Below are positions 41,546 to 54,237 of a stretch of DNA of 64,000 nucleotides, in pieces. Numbering within the stretch: position 1 is the stretch's first letter; every line of letters begins with the position of its first letter. Both the position numbers and the translations under genes were made by a program. The notes beneath the pieces were generated by a model, which was not told the origin of the DNA, made no database searches, and worked only from the letters and a program-made list of their open reading frames with translations. This DNA comes from Parus major (taxonomy: Eukaryota; Chordata; Aves; Passeriformes; Paridae): contig NC_031773.1 of NCBI RefSeq assembly GCF_001522545.3, forward strand, positions 43,940,786 through 44,004,785, written 5' to 3'.

Positions 41546-43666
41546 AGACCTCTGCAGAGCCCTTCCAGCTTCTTTGCTCTGTGAATTCCTCAACCACTTT
41601 ATGCTTACTTGGTGGTTCATGCACATGACTCATGTGAATTGTATGACTTGTGTGATTTCTGAAGGAATTGAAGGGGTAATAGGTGATGTGAAGGGTTGGG
41701 GGAAGAAGCCAAAGGCACAGATTGTCGTGGGTTGCGGCTTTCACAACTTCTAGTACCTGAACTGAACATCTCACTTTGGAACAGCGCTGTATATGAAGCT
41801 CTCTTCAAGCTAGTGCTGTGAGGAGTACTCATCTTCTGGACTGGTGTCACTGAGAGCCTGGTGGAGGAGCAGCAGCAGAGTCTGCATAGATACCACGTAT
41901 TCCCAAGAACAGTCCTTCCAGGAGGGAGATAGCCAGCATGTCACACAGCCAACTTGTGGGCTGACCTTCCCGCTGTGTCCCAAAGCAGAATGTAAATGAA
42001 GACAGAAAAATAACCAAGATTTCTTTTTTCTCCCCTTCTCAACTGTGCCATGGCTGTTATGTCAAAGAGAATGATATGCTTCAGCCATTTAAAGACAGTC
42101 TAGTAATTTTATTTTGTATTATAGGGACCAAGTGTCTATTAAGAGCATTCCTAAAATGCAGAGAGCTATTTAGTTGAGGGTGTTTTACCTTCTAACATAT
42201 AGGCAAATAAAACTATAGTCATATACAAACATTTAAGCAATTAGCACTCAGTAAATTTTAAAATAAATGAAAATATTTGGGTTCAAGTTAGAAATTCCAG
42301 CATAAAGGCATTCAGGTACGGGCTACCAAGCAGAATTGTAATTTCTTTTTACTGTTTTATGCCAAAATAATACAAATTGGCATAAATCTCTGCAGCTAGG
42401 GACCTCTCTCTTTCAGTTTTGAGACCCTGGGATATCTAGAATGCCAAAATGTAAAGAAATGGATAGCTGATCTCTCCAGTCCCAATAGACTGGAGAAGGG
42501 AAGATCTTCACACAGTTACAGTTGCACACCAGGACATGTACTTCTTTATTTAACACATTAGGACTGACCAAACCTGGACTCTGAATGCTCAGTAGATTTG
42601 TATAAAAGTTTTTCTTTGTTCTAATTTTTGCTGCACTGTTTGGTCAGCTTCTATTATAGCCACCTAATATGATGATAGCCCATAATGTTTGAGTGACCCA
42701 ATAAGTTCTCCCAAATTAAGTAAAGGAAGAAAAGAGCTTAAAATAATGAATATCAAGTTATAGATAACCTCAGTTTGAGATGAAGTCAGATGTCCTCAAT
42801 GTTCTTTTGTAATTGTGGAAATTTTGGTGTGACTCTGACACAGGTCATAGCCCATGGGTTTCTGAGCAGGAGGCTGATAACACTGTAAGTTGTGATTGTG
42901 GGACTGAGAGATAGGAATATCCTTTAGAGTGTGAGTAATAGACAGAAATGTTTTCTACAATGACCAAATATTATTTTTCATCAGCCCCCTAAAAAGTTTC
43001 AACCTGCCCTGATTTTCTCCATTCAATCTAATAGAACTGGATTAAACTACAGGGGAGATGAGAACATAAATTTGATTCCTTTCATTCCATGTAATATTAG
43101 GGTTTGTATTCTTTCAAGCTGTAATAACCTCTAGACTTCAGCAAAATTGAAAACCTTTAAATAGCCTTTCACAACCTTTCAGTGTAGTAATGAAGTTTTA
43201 AGTGCTCACTGGGGATTTTCAGTTCAGAAAAATCTAAGCAGCAGTAGATATTAAAATCTAATGTTTACTGCAACTCTTTTAAAGCCTAATGGGTTTTTCT
43301 GACAGTGTAATTTTTAAAAGGTTGGGTTTCATTTATTGATATAGTATACTCACCCTGGAAATCTTTCTTCTTTAAAAACTCTGGTGGGGACCTTATACTT
43401 TGTTGGAGCACCTGAAAAGCCAGCTAGAACAGGGAAAAGGAAAACTTGCCAAGAGCTGACTAGAACAACAGGCAAGTTTAAAAAACCCCAAACCCACAAC
43501 TCATGATTTAAACACCACAGGAGGCAAAAAACAAATTAAGGATGTAGATTCCCTGTGTGCACATAATTACAAGTATGTGAGTCACTGGAGTCAGCACGGT
43601 TGCTCATCTACCTAAAGACCTGGAGAGGATGTCTGGCTGCACTTGACTCGGGGAGTAGCTAAGCCG

Positions 43667-43720
43667 ATTTTATTTATTTATTTGTTTATTCCTTCATTTT
43701 TTTTATTTATTTATTTGTTA
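43667..43720. repeat. TTTA-rich tetranucleotide tract
   Basis: Two blocks of TTTA/ATTT repeats separated by a short interruption (CCTTCA). An interrupted microsatellite. Confidence 0.88.
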
Positions 43721-44514
43721 AGCTGTTGCTCAAGGGGGTAGCAGTGGGGAGAGAAAATTGCAGAGCGAATTTACACTGATTAAAGAAACACAGTCTGTGT
43801 ACACAGGCGTTTCTGAGGCACAGTGTGGGACTGCAAGGATTCTGGGTTTTTGTGCTGCTAAATTAGTGGTGAAAAGAGGATCTGAATTTCTTTGAGACAG
43901 TAACAGTGTAAGTCCCAGAGGGTTATTTTTCATTGCTGTATTGCTCTATATGCAATGTTTTATACATATCTATTTTTATTATGCATACAAACAGTTATTA
44001 GTACTCACTGGGAACATATAGTAAGGTGACTTGTAGGTTTGCTTCCTGTTATAATAATTCATTCAGATGGCACTTAGATATATTTTGTTGATAGTTTTTC
44101 ATAGTCTTAAAATAAACGCAGAAGGAAGTACAGAAACACGGAAATAAGAAAATGATAAAAAAAAAATCTTGTATGTGACAGATAAAAGTCCAGTGTTTTT
44201 AAAGCAAAAAATTAAAGCACGTTTTCATTAAGAATATAAGCATGTAGGAGAGAGAGGATTTGCTTATGAATATCTCTTAAACACATAAACATATGCAAAT
44301 GAAAAGAAACAGGTCCCAGCATAGATAGATATGTAATAGGAAAACATCCCATGGCTGGTTTCTAATTTCTAGCTAATTTTGACTCATCAGTGTGTGCTTA
44401 ACTTGAAGTGCATGTTTATATCTATTGGTTAAACAAAATGCTATTGGGCTAACTACCACTGCAGTGTCCCAAGCTGCTACTGAATTCCCTGTTATGGGTC
44501 CTTGTTTTTCCATT

Positions 44515-44550
44515 CAGTGTTAGCTTCTCAGCTAGGACAGTGTTAGCTTC
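44515..44550. repeat. 13-bp direct repeat
   Basis: CAGTGTTAGCTTC occurs at 44515-44527 and again at 44538-44550, a spacing of 23 bp. A small local duplication. Confidence 0.8.
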
Positions 44551-46066
44551 ACAGGGAAAGGAGCTTCCTCACTTGTCTGTGTTGCTCTCCTTTTGCCCTC
44601 AGACTGTGCTTCACAGAAAAGTGAGAGGAGACTCACAGATTGAGGGTTGAAAACTAAGACTTATAAACAATTACCAAAGAATGTGGAGGCCTGTGGTCAG
44701 TGTCTTGCTGTTCCAGTTTCAGGCACATATCCTCCCTCTGTCCAGCACTCCTGGTCAACAACAGCACAGTGTTAACACACCAGAGACTATCTATTGTTGA
44801 GCAATGCCCAATGGTTCAACTCTTCAGTCTTCCCAAGCTGAAAGAGACTTTAGGTGAAGGGAAAAGCTAAGAAGCCAGAGAAGCGTTCACACTATGGGAG
44901 CAAAGATTTAGAGAGACAAAACATACCATGAAAGAGGTTTGAGCAAGACATTGGTGGTTCAGAAACAGCAGTCATAAGAGCATTGCAGAGAAAGATACTT
45001 AATTAGAAAGTTTAGGAGACTGAAATGTGGGATTTTCCATCTCACTCATATTGTGATGCTCAGTATTTGATACTCCAGTTGATGGAGATATTTTCAGGGA
45101 TTCATTTGAACACCTTTCATGGGTATGGTTCTGGCTGCTGCTTCTGTGAGGGACACAAAGCTCCAGTCAGGCTTCCTCCTTGTCTCCAGATAGATGCACT
45201 TTCTGACCATCTGAATGTACCTTTTTGCAGCACATAAGGTATAGAATGCAGTGCCAGCAGAGCACTTGCTTTTCATTTTGCAGGCAGCAGTCCCATTCAT
45301 GTTTCTTTCCTGTAGATTTATTTAAATCAGTCTTGGGCAGATAGGAGATGGAAGAAAACAAAAGGTTAGGAGTAAGAGGGAATGCTGACAGAGAAGAAAA
45401 GCAAGTTAGAAAGAATAATTGAGACCTAGAATGAAAAAAAGACAAATGGATTACCCAGACCTCTGCTCTCACGCAGCAAAAGAAGGAGGCAGGGAAATGA
45501 ACAAAAAGGGAAAATGCAGTGCAAAGAAATGATAGTTTAGGGACATGAAAATCTCAGAACACCTGTGAGGACATGCTGGGCCAGCTCCTTCACTTGGTGT
45601 AACTACTGATTTAGCAGGTATCTGGAAGTGGCATTATCAGAGTGGGCATGTGTGTCAGACCCACAGAGGGGAATAAGCCCAGGTATATTTCTACAGTAGA
45701 TCCTGGTCTGTCCTTCAACTATTTGAAGCCCATTCTTGGGAAATTTGAGTGTCTCTGCTGCTCCCCACTGGGCCCCAGACTTATGCTTGGGTGGAGCAAA
45801 GCATGAAATTCAGGCAGACCAAAATGAAAGTACCAGACAGCACAGTGGTAAATGAAAACATTGATGATGGATACAGGCTAATGGACTTCAGAGAAAATAA
45901 TCTGAGTTTTCATGCACATTGCTGCTTTGAAATTATCTGTTAACCACCAAGGAAAAAGACTAGTATATCATTGTGAACAGGCCACTCTAAACCTCTGCTT
46001 AATGTGCAAATGTTAAGCAGTCGATTAAGAAGCATCCCAGTTAAACTGTATTTTAATGAACTGGAT

Positions 46067-46101
46067 ACAGAACACAGAACACAGAATACAGAATACAGAA
46101 T
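46067..46101. repeat. 7-bp tandem repeat, 5 copies
   Basis: Five consecutive units of ACAGAAY: two ACAGAAC followed by three ACAGAAT. The split by last base suggests stepwise expansion. Confidence 0.92.
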
Positions 46102-46267
46102 AATACTGAAAATACTTCTGCCATGATTCAAAAAGACCCCCATCTCCCTTCAGTTCCATGCTGTTTTTCAGACAAAGCAATCCTGTCTTGGAAAGAAGTT
46201 ACAAGAGGGAAGGTCTTCAGATGACAGATTTATGGCACATTTTAAGACAGAGTGAGATTTCAGGTCA

Positions 46268-46316
46268 ACCATATGATCTTACAAGGTCCCTTCCAGCCTC
46301 TGTGAGCCTATGATTT
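46268..46316 (+). mobile_element. CR1 LINE 3' tail fragment
   Basis: A very short CR1 3' end: 'atatgatcttacaaggtccc' then 'ttccagcctctgtgagccta' and TGATTTT. It matches the usual 'aggtcccttccaacc...tctatgattct' arrangement. No element body is recognised upstream. Confidence 0.75.
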
Positions 46317-47399
46317 TGAAATGAGAAGAGGCTGAAAAGTGTTGAGGCGGTTACATGTACACAGGACATTGCCCAGCAGAGGTATTTTACTCCTGTGTCC
46401 CTTTTAGCTTAACAACATATGTGAGAGCACAAAGATGAAAAAACAATGAACTTTTAAAAAAATAAAATAAGAAAGTGTAGCAAATTTATCCAGTTGATAA
46501 AGATACTTCCAGTTCATGGGAGTTGGAACAAGAATTGAACATTTGCAGGGGCAATGAAGGCCTCCATGTTGTCTTCAGATAGGATACGTTTTTTCACACT
46601 TATTGTTTGTGATTATAAAATCTGAAGTTGCTAGGCACGAACTAATTGCCAGGTGTATGTCTCCATTGCAGAAAAGAGTGCTGTGCAGATATGATTGAAT
46701 TAACTGAGAAAGAGGTGATACACTCTCTGTGACTCCTGGCACTTGAAATTGCTGCGTTAATTATAAAGTTTGGGAAAGTCTCCATGGCACTGTTACTTTA
46801 AAACTGACAAAGCAAGCTAGGAACTTCTCTTGTCAGAGATTAGCTCATATGTCTTGCACTCTTCCCTGATCTCAGAATCACATGAAAAGATAGATTCAGG
46901 ATTATCCCAGTTTGTTTTTCCTCAACAGAGCAGGAGACCAAAAAAAGCCCTTTGTCTTCATGTATTTTTGTCTGTTTTTCAGACCAAATAATGGACATCC
47001 CACAGCCTGCCCATTCACCACTGTCACTGTTCTATTTTGCTTTAAAAACAGCCTTTTCTAAATATTTTTTTAATGATTCTAATTGTCTCTTTCAGTCTTA
47101 TAAAATGATTTATTGTAGAACATTCTTATTTCTCTTTCAAGATGTTCTCCAATGGCATACAGTTTTGTTCAACTTCCTCAAAATTAAGCACACCATTTTA
47201 GCTGGAGATTTTCCAGTGATGGATGATTATTTTTTCAGCATACCTCTATGCTTTTTGACCTCTCATCACAGCACTTTTGAAACAATAGTGCTTTCTTAAT
47301 TCACATTAGTGAGGTGTATGCTTTTTAATTTTTGCACTGTTCTGTCATGTAGGTGGCTAATGGAAACATCAGAGAGCAGCAGACTCAAGTGTAATGTAC
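46317..47399. other. Gene-free stretch
   Basis: Nothing recognised. The LINE relic at 47.4-49.4 kb may extend into the upper part, since its 3' direction points this way, but I could not align later reverse-transcriptase motifs here. Confidence 0.5.
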
Positions 47400-49430
47400 C
47401 ACAGAGTCATGTTTGGTACAGTCCTGTGCTTGATAATCAGCCACTGATAGCTACATTTAAACTACATTTTTCCAGCAGTTTCACCACCCTTAAAAAAATT
47501 CCCCCCGAAAACTTTTCCTTAGAAGGTGTCAAAAGCCTTATTGAAGAGATGGTATTTGACATCTACTATAACTTACATACCTACTCATCAGTCTCCTGTC
47601 ACTGGAAGAAATCAGACAGTTTTGGTGTGATTTTTCCCAACAAGTCAACCCAGACTGTTTCTCTTGTTTTCAGGACTTATGGACAGTCCTTTGTTTAATT
47701 CCTTGTTTCAGCGCTTTTTAGGGGATTTGAAATTGGGCTAGTAATTCTTCATTTTCTCCTGTATTTATAGAGGAGAACAGCTTTCTGTTGGTCCTTGCCA
47801 GTTTTCCAGTATCTCACTAGTCACCCACAAATCCTCGAAGACAGTGGGTTATGATTCTGATGTTGCTTCAGCCAGGTATTTAAATATAATAACTGAACAA
47901 ATTGGTTTTTAACCTCTTATCCTCTCAACCTAATAACTAAGATATTATCCCTCTGCCATTGGTTGTTGGCTACCACATTGTGGCTGGCCTCTCTAGTAAA
48001 GAGATACAAAAAAGCAGTAAACTTGGATCTTCTCATCACTACCTGCTGCTGATTTTGCCTTTTTAATTTGTGTTCCAACACTTTTTTTTCATCTTCTAGT
48101 ATAACTAATACTCTTGAATGATTTCTAGTTATGTACCATGTCACTTTGTTGTTGTATCTCGTTTCATGCTTTTGTGAGTCTGTCATCTTTGGCTATTTCT
48201 GGAAGCCTGTCTGTAAGCAAATATAAATTTTGCCTCCTGTATGTCTTCCAGTATTTTTGCTACGTGAAAAGAATATTGTTTAGTGAACTCTTCCTCTTAT
48301 TTTCTCCTTATTATAGTTTGCATTTATGTCCTAAGTACAGTTAAATCAAGGAACTGCTATTTCTCCTCCAATATTTCTCCCTTTCTGCTTAGCTCCTGAA
48401 GAGCTGACCAGTCAATTTTTTGAGGTTATCAATATCTTGCAGTCCATTGGTTTCTGTTTTTCTGCACTTTCTTGGTAATGATGTTCACTTGAGATGTTTT
48501 CTATATTCAGGTTTTCCAATTGCTCCAGTCATCAGAATCAAACACAGAAATATATATTTTTTTCTTGGGGTTTCTTTGCCATCTGCATTTAGAGGTTGTT
48601 GCCAGAGCATCTGAGGGAGAATGGGATTCTGTGTCCCAGTATATCCAGTTTCCATTAGGTACATATGTAGCTGAAATGCTTGGGTGCCTCTAAGTCCTTT
48701 CATTTAAATAGTTCTGGTCATGAAATTATATTCTACCAGATGATCCTGTTTTGCTGAAGTTTTATAGACCTCCCACTACAAATATTTCCTCTACTCATTA
48801 TTTAAGAGCTCTTCAGCTGCTCAAAAGTCCTCTCCTGGAATCTCAGGGCAAATAAATATGTCCTTAATATTTGAAATATCAGATTCTTCTTTTCTCCTCT
48901 ATCTGCACTTCTTGAGAAAGTTTTGTACCACCTCCTGTGCTGGTTCTGAGAAAGTGGTTGGATTGAGCCTCTATGTCATGTAAGCAGTAATTCTGATAAA
49001 GTTTGAAGACTTCAGTCCTCTTTTTTATTCCACTGTATGTTTATTCCACACACTTGGTATGTAGATGCCAAAGATAATCACTGAATCTGGTACATTATTC
49101 TCTTCCCAGTGTTTGTGGCTTGACCAGATAACTCCTACTAATGGTTATGCATGGTGATTTGCTTGCTTTGTCACCTCTCCCTTTCAGTGCCCAGGATGGC
49201 TCACATAGGATTTGGTGGCTCATGTGCAAAGATTGACCTCTGGTGGATTAGAGGGGCTACTGGTGTGACCCGTTTGGGTTGTTCCTGCATCCCCTACATA
49301 TCTGCAGCTCCTATATCACTGTGCCCTTTGGAGCTGAGGCTCCTGATAGTGGCAGGTGAGACTCCACTTGGTGTTCTCCACCTCTGTATGAGCTGGAGCC
49401 TGATAGCTCCACAGGCGAGCCATCTGTCCA
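47400..49430 (-). mobile_element. Decayed LINE body (CR1-like), minus strand
   Basis: Read on the minus strand, 47566-47525 encodes VDVKYHLFNKAFDT, which lines up with the reverse-transcriptase palm motif of CR1-type ORF2 (VDV.Y..F.KAFDT), with about seven bases in ten matching the remembered CR1 nucleotides. Just upstream in the same sense, about 47657-47600 resembles the preceding RT block (a QxG...N.LIS...D..RL pattern), in a shifted frame. About 1.5 kb further upstream, near 49081-49046, VIIFGIYIPSVW could be a worn endonuclease GDFNxPDI segment, with VGV before it and a W-x-x-T stretch after it at fitting spacing. The frame from about 49423 downwards is long but broken by stops and frameshifts. 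It is an inactive, old copy. Confidence is good for the RT core, lower for the endonuclease part and the outer limits. Confidence 0.5.
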
Positions 49431-50637
49431 AGTCATGCTACTACATTTATCTTGAAGAATAAACCTGAAAGTTTTAGATGTCTTTTATTTATGAGCACAG
49501 TACAGGGAGGAAAGTTCAGCAAGCAAAAAGCCAGGAGGAGCAACTTACCTGCAACTGCATCAGGTGTCCATCTGTGTTACCTATGCACCAAACCAAAACA
49601 AGAGGTTACTAGTGGAAGCGTGTGTAACTGAAAATCTCACTGTCTTGAGCTTGTTATGTAGGTTCAGAATTTCACTTTTCTGGTCATTTTTTTTTTTATA
49701 TATAATGTGGGAAATTTATTATTTTTAGTCTACAGTGTGTATTTCCAAATTAGCTTTTCCATCAGTGATGCAGCTTTTGCCTCTTCACCCTCTGCATCTT
49801 TTAACCCAGCTACAGCAGCAGAACAAGTGTGTGTCCAGCACAGTGTAAATCAGCATGCTTGTTTTTAGACTTTTCAAGTCTTAAGACTGTCTATATTTGC
49901 ATAAGTACTTTAGTTTGCACAAAACCGCCTCTGTGGGCAGTGATTTCTTATGCTTATTCTTCAGGAGATGATGGATGTACATTTCCAAGATGGTAAAAGA
50001 AACAAGGAGCAAAAACAATGATTTGTTTTGAGGAACACCTGGGTTGCTGTACTGCTTGTGTGCCACAGGGCTGCCCAGGAGAAGTGTCCAATGCAGGATG
50101 TGAGGTATCTTCCCTTAGGAATTGGTCCTTCTCAGAATACCAGACATTTTGGTGACAGAGGGAGACATGGGGATGGAGGAGGAAGCTGGGTCTTACTCAA
50201 GTTCCTCTTGGTGATATCAGTCACCTCACCCTGGTGGAATTCCTTGTGTCAGCAGAGAGAGGAAAGGGATCCAGGAACATCTTTTTGCCCTTTATATTTT
50301 TCTTTAAAATAATTGATCATTTATGAGGGATTCTGAGAAGCAAATTTAAGTGGAAAAGTTAGGTGGACATGAAACTGCTGTTGTTCGTCTTTTAACTTTA
50401 TTTTCCTGCTGTTAGAGATTTATTTTTTAAATTGTGTGTAAATGCAATTCTCGTGCTCCTGTGAAAGATTGAGTTAGTTAAGAGCTGCATGAGCTGTCTT
50501 TATATTACAGACTCAGACTGGATAAATAAGGGGAAATTCTGGGGCTGGGGAGTGACGGCAGGGGAGGCTGAATTACAGGCAGTAAATGTTGCTGAATCCT
50601 ATACATTTTAAATAACCCCAAAAATGATCTTTTTAAG
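49431..50637. other. Gene-free stretch upstream of the dynein-like block
   Basis: No exon is recognised. I looked here for the dynein AAA1 P-loop exon (a GPAGTGKTET-type motif), expected a few tens of residues upstream of the block at 50.65 kb, and did not find it. Confidence 0.5.
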
Positions 50638-50651
50638 GTCTTTTCTTTTGT

Positions 50652-50774
50652 CAATGCATTGTGTTGAACTGCTCTGATGGACAAGACTACAAAGCCATGG
50701 GGAAATTCTTCAAAGGTCTGGCACAATCTGGAGCCTTGGTGTGCTTTGATGAATTTAATCGTATAGAGCTGGAG
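50652..50774 (+). pseudogene. Isolated exon-like block of an axonemal dynein heavy chain (AAA1 Walker-B region)
   Basis: These 41 open codons encode a stretch beginning [20 protein letters not shown] and ending [16 protein letters not shown]. This is the dynein heavy chain AAA1 segment between the P-loop and the Walker-B/DE motif. AAA1 is the main ATPase site of the ciliary motor. Identity seems highest to the single-headed inner-arm DNAH1/3/7/12 group, but I cannot choose a paralogue. The right edge is a good donor (GAG|gtaatt), phase 0; past it the frame no longer matches dynein. The left edge is abnormal: the bases before CAATGC are ...CTTTTGT, not AG. The nearest AG is at 50636-50637, would add four non-dynein codons, and has a stop in frame just before it. 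The usual W in GAW.CFDEFNR is L (TTG). No flanking dynein exon was recognised. I favour a relic of a lost DNAH gene; a live exon with an atypical acceptor remains possible. Confidence 0.72.
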
Positions 50775-52743
50775 GTAATTGTAGTACCAGTTTCTTAGCA
50801 AAGTTGGTATTCAATGAAAGTGACAGGCTTGACAACTTCATTAACAGCACTGACATTAAACAACATTGACTGAGTTTTACTGTTAAATGCAAAAAATACA
50901 ATTTTACTACAGTTTAATCAAATACAACTGGTTGTCTATGACAAATCTCTCCTTGTGATTTTCTTACGGTTTCTGCATTTCTTACTGAAAATATAGCGGA
51001 GAAATATTGTTGTTGCAACCTTCTGAGCATAGTGACAGAGGGGGGTTTGTGGGGAGACATTGTATTTTGTTCCTGATAGATTAGTGGCGAGATTTCTCTT
51101 TCGTACGGGCGTGCAACTGCCACTCACAGCGCTTTGAAAGACAGGAGTTAACTTCCATCTTCAGAAAGCTCACAGCCAGAGAGAGAGACTGCTTTAATGC
51201 CACATTTATTACTTTGCTGGGGAGGGGGGAGCAACAAAAAAACCAAAAAACAGCCCCACAAAGAGGGATCTGCAACAAATGAAGGCTCTGAGTTTTAAGA
51301 CTGTAAATTATTCTACTTACACAAAGCATAATTAAGTTTCAATATTTGGAGATATTGCATACCTTATTCTTTTGTTTAGGTTGATCTGCCTGGTTTTTCA
51401 TAGCTCCAGAATTTTTGTAATTTTTTTCTTTTGGAGTCACAGCTACAAAGAAGCCTAAGTAGAAGTTACAGACATTGAATTAGTTTATAACCATTCATTT
51501 AAACTTCTGCTTCTGAGGTAGCACAGAAACTGGCTTTAAAAATACAATATGCTTGCTGTATTTTCCATTATCTTGTGTTAGACCATTAGAGATGCATAGC
51601 TGCTTCTGGAAGATGCTATAGCTTTAACATTTTCATTTATTTAGCAAGTTATCTCTATTTAATGTATAGGGAATTTTTCAATGCACTGGGCAATTTATTA
51701 GCCTAAGGGTGTGATGGATTTTTGTTTTTATTACACTTAGTAGCACATTAAAGCATCATTTTGAAGTTAAAAAAAACCAAACAAAAAAGAAACATTGTTT
51801 TTTCAAACTAAAACTGTGGCAAAGGTCTTGCTTTGTGCTTCACTTTGATGATCTTTATATCTGTTCAGCAAATGTTGACCCTTCAGACACCAGGTCTGAG
51901 CAGATATAGGAAGATATGTCTGTACTCACCTTCAGCTATGCTTATTATCAACAGTTTTGGTGAGCTGGAGGAGTGGAGCTGTCAAACAATCCAAAAGGAA
52001 CAATAGTATAACCACTCTGCTACGGTGGACAAAATTATAGGATCATTTCTTCTTTATTGCTGCTTTGCTTCTCAGCTAGACTTAGAGAGATTTTCTCCCT
52101 AGATCACAGTACCACAGAGAACAACTGTGCCTGCATTGGTTCTTTTTCAGTAAAGAGGCAGCAGGCACCTCTTTTTCTATTAGAGTGCAGCATACACCAA
52201 GTAAATGCCTGAGTGAAATCTCTTTTGCCTTTGTGCACTTTTTTCATTTGCCCACTGACAGGAGATCCCTCAAGACCAGCACTAAGCTCCTCTTCATTAG
52301 AACCCAGTTTTCAATTTAAATTTTAATTAGAATAGATGTCTAGGATACTCACCATTCGCTGTAATTTCTGCATGACACTAATCAACAACCAGAAAAATAC
52401 TTCTTTTTTTACATTTATTTATTTCTGAAAACTAAGTTCCTTTTCTGTAAAACATTTGTCACTTCTAGTTAAAATTATTTTAGCTCACCTCATATAGTTG
52501 CATTTTTTAATGGGTTTCATGCTTGCAAAGTGATATTATTTTTTCATTCTTTTAATGTAAGGTATCTAAAACCTGGATTCTTACATTAAGAAAGGGCTCA
52601 GGAGTAGTTAAACTACATTCTTGTGCAGTCCTAAATGTGTTGTGGTTTTTAGCCCTTCTTTGATTAATAATGAAATATTTAATGTTAATACATTATCATA
52701 AACTGGATATAATGATATTTACTTGATGAGAGTCTTTTAATCT

Positions 52744-52764
52744 TTTTTGTTTGTTTGTTTGTTT
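52744..52764. repeat. TTTG tetranucleotide repeat
   Basis: About five TTTG/GTTT units followed by CAG. A short microsatellite that happens to resemble a polypyrimidine tract and acceptor, but no exon follows. Confidence 0.88.
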
Positions 52765-54237
52765 CAGTTCTGAGACCTAGACTGCATGTATTCCAGCTAG
52801 AAGATAAACCATTAGATCAAAATATTTCCTATGTGGTTTTTCTAGTCCTCAAATTGCTGAAGCAATTTATTTCCAAATAAAAAATACCATACCAAAGGCA
52901 AAGAATTTTATCTAAACAGAGGTATATACCTGATTAAGTGCTTCAGCTGCTAGCACCCCCAGGCTGCCATAGGCAGAGCAAGATGCTAAGGGATAGCTTT
53001 GGTAGAGGCCACACATGTCTTTGAATGATCTGATCAAATTTGGAGGCTTTTTAAAGCATATGTAGATCAGTGCCTGGAAATCCAACAGAGGTCAGTGAGT
53101 ATTTTATTCTGGTTCATGTTTTTGGTCAATCCCAGCAACCTGCAGTCCCAGACACTGCTTACTATCATCGCAATTGCCTGGCAGTAAAATAGTTGGGTCT
53201 GTGGTGGAGAACTAATATCAGAGCTGTGAGTCAGGAAAGACTTTGGGTTTGCTAAGGGTTTTTCATGTCTGAAGAAGAGCTCAGGTGTAATACAGTGCCT
53301 AGTCTGAAGATTTTAATTTAAAAAAAACATCTTTACAATATGTCCGGTTTCTTCCCTCAGTCCAGTACTGTGACATGTGTCTCATCTGCACAAGCTTGAC
53401 TCATCTGCTATCATCCACTCCTGAATCCAGAAATTCACAAAGCTATTAATTTTTTTTGTAAGTGTAGAAATGGACTAGATTAAAACACAGAGACTGTAAA
53501 TGTCCTGTAGGGAATTCCACCAGGAATTTTGTCATTAAAGTGTGTATATCCAAAAATTTGTCTCATTATCTTTAATTGCTCTTCAAAAGCTCTGATACTG
53601 TCACTCTTAATTTTGTATAAGTATACACACAGGAACACTTAGAACACATGGTGGAGGATTTAAAATTTCTAAATATTTTTAAACTCACGCACTGGAACAT
53701 TTTCTTAATGTCATACTATAGGAAAGAATAAACAGGAAAAATATTCCCCTAGAATTCTGAGTACTAAGAGCTAGATGACAATAAGTTCTCTGATGTGTTG
53801 CAAGGTCTGAAACTGTGTAAGAGGCAAGTATTTACAAGAATTTCAGACTGTAGAGAAAGCTAGCTAATATGCCATTGCATCAGGCCAAATATTACATTAT
53901 AATACATCACACAATTCAAACAGCTTCAGAATTTCTCTCATTTCACAGAAAGATATTATGCATCTGTGGGCTTAAAGAAAGTACTCTTTGACACTGCTGT
54001 AATAAGAAAAGTAATATTCTAACAGGAATATGAAATAGGACAGTATGTTGTGCTGGTAGATGGCTAAAGAAGTGAACTCATCTTTTCTGCAAGTATATTC
54101 CCCAAACTAGAGATGAAAACTGATTTAATTTCTGTAATAAATATTCTAAGAGAAAGAAATCCAACCTTTTGCTTTCTGACACCAGAAATATTTGTTATTC
54201 ATAATAAAGTGTATGGATTACTAACCTCTAAAGCTAT

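Larger units (their letters stand above)
31234..46267. other. Gene-free stretch with several local structures
   Basis: No exon is recognised. Features inside it are listed separately: a 32-bp tandem duplication, a CpG-containing block, a perfect hairpin and simple repeats. Intervals near 38.2-38.65 kb and 40.45-40.93 kb look like conserved non-coding DNA. An A-rich low-complexity run lies at about 40.04-40.13 kb. Open frames here, for example 36266-36631 on the minus strand and 36330-36677 on the plus strand, are opposite-strand mirrors of AT-rich sequence. Confidence 0.5.

Noticed and set aside
41700..41900. Possible LTR start (TGTCGTGG) near 41.72 kb
   Set aside because: Only about eight bases match a common avian LTR start. 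No matching end, target-site duplication or internal region seen.
47309..47698. Plus-strand frame of 129 codons
   Set aside because: It is the opposite strand of the LINE reverse-transcriptase relic.
51090..51125. Possible next dynein exon from an FLFRTG reading near 51.1 kb
   Set aside because: Only LFR matches the LFRPVAMM motif. No splice sites or continuation; coincidence.
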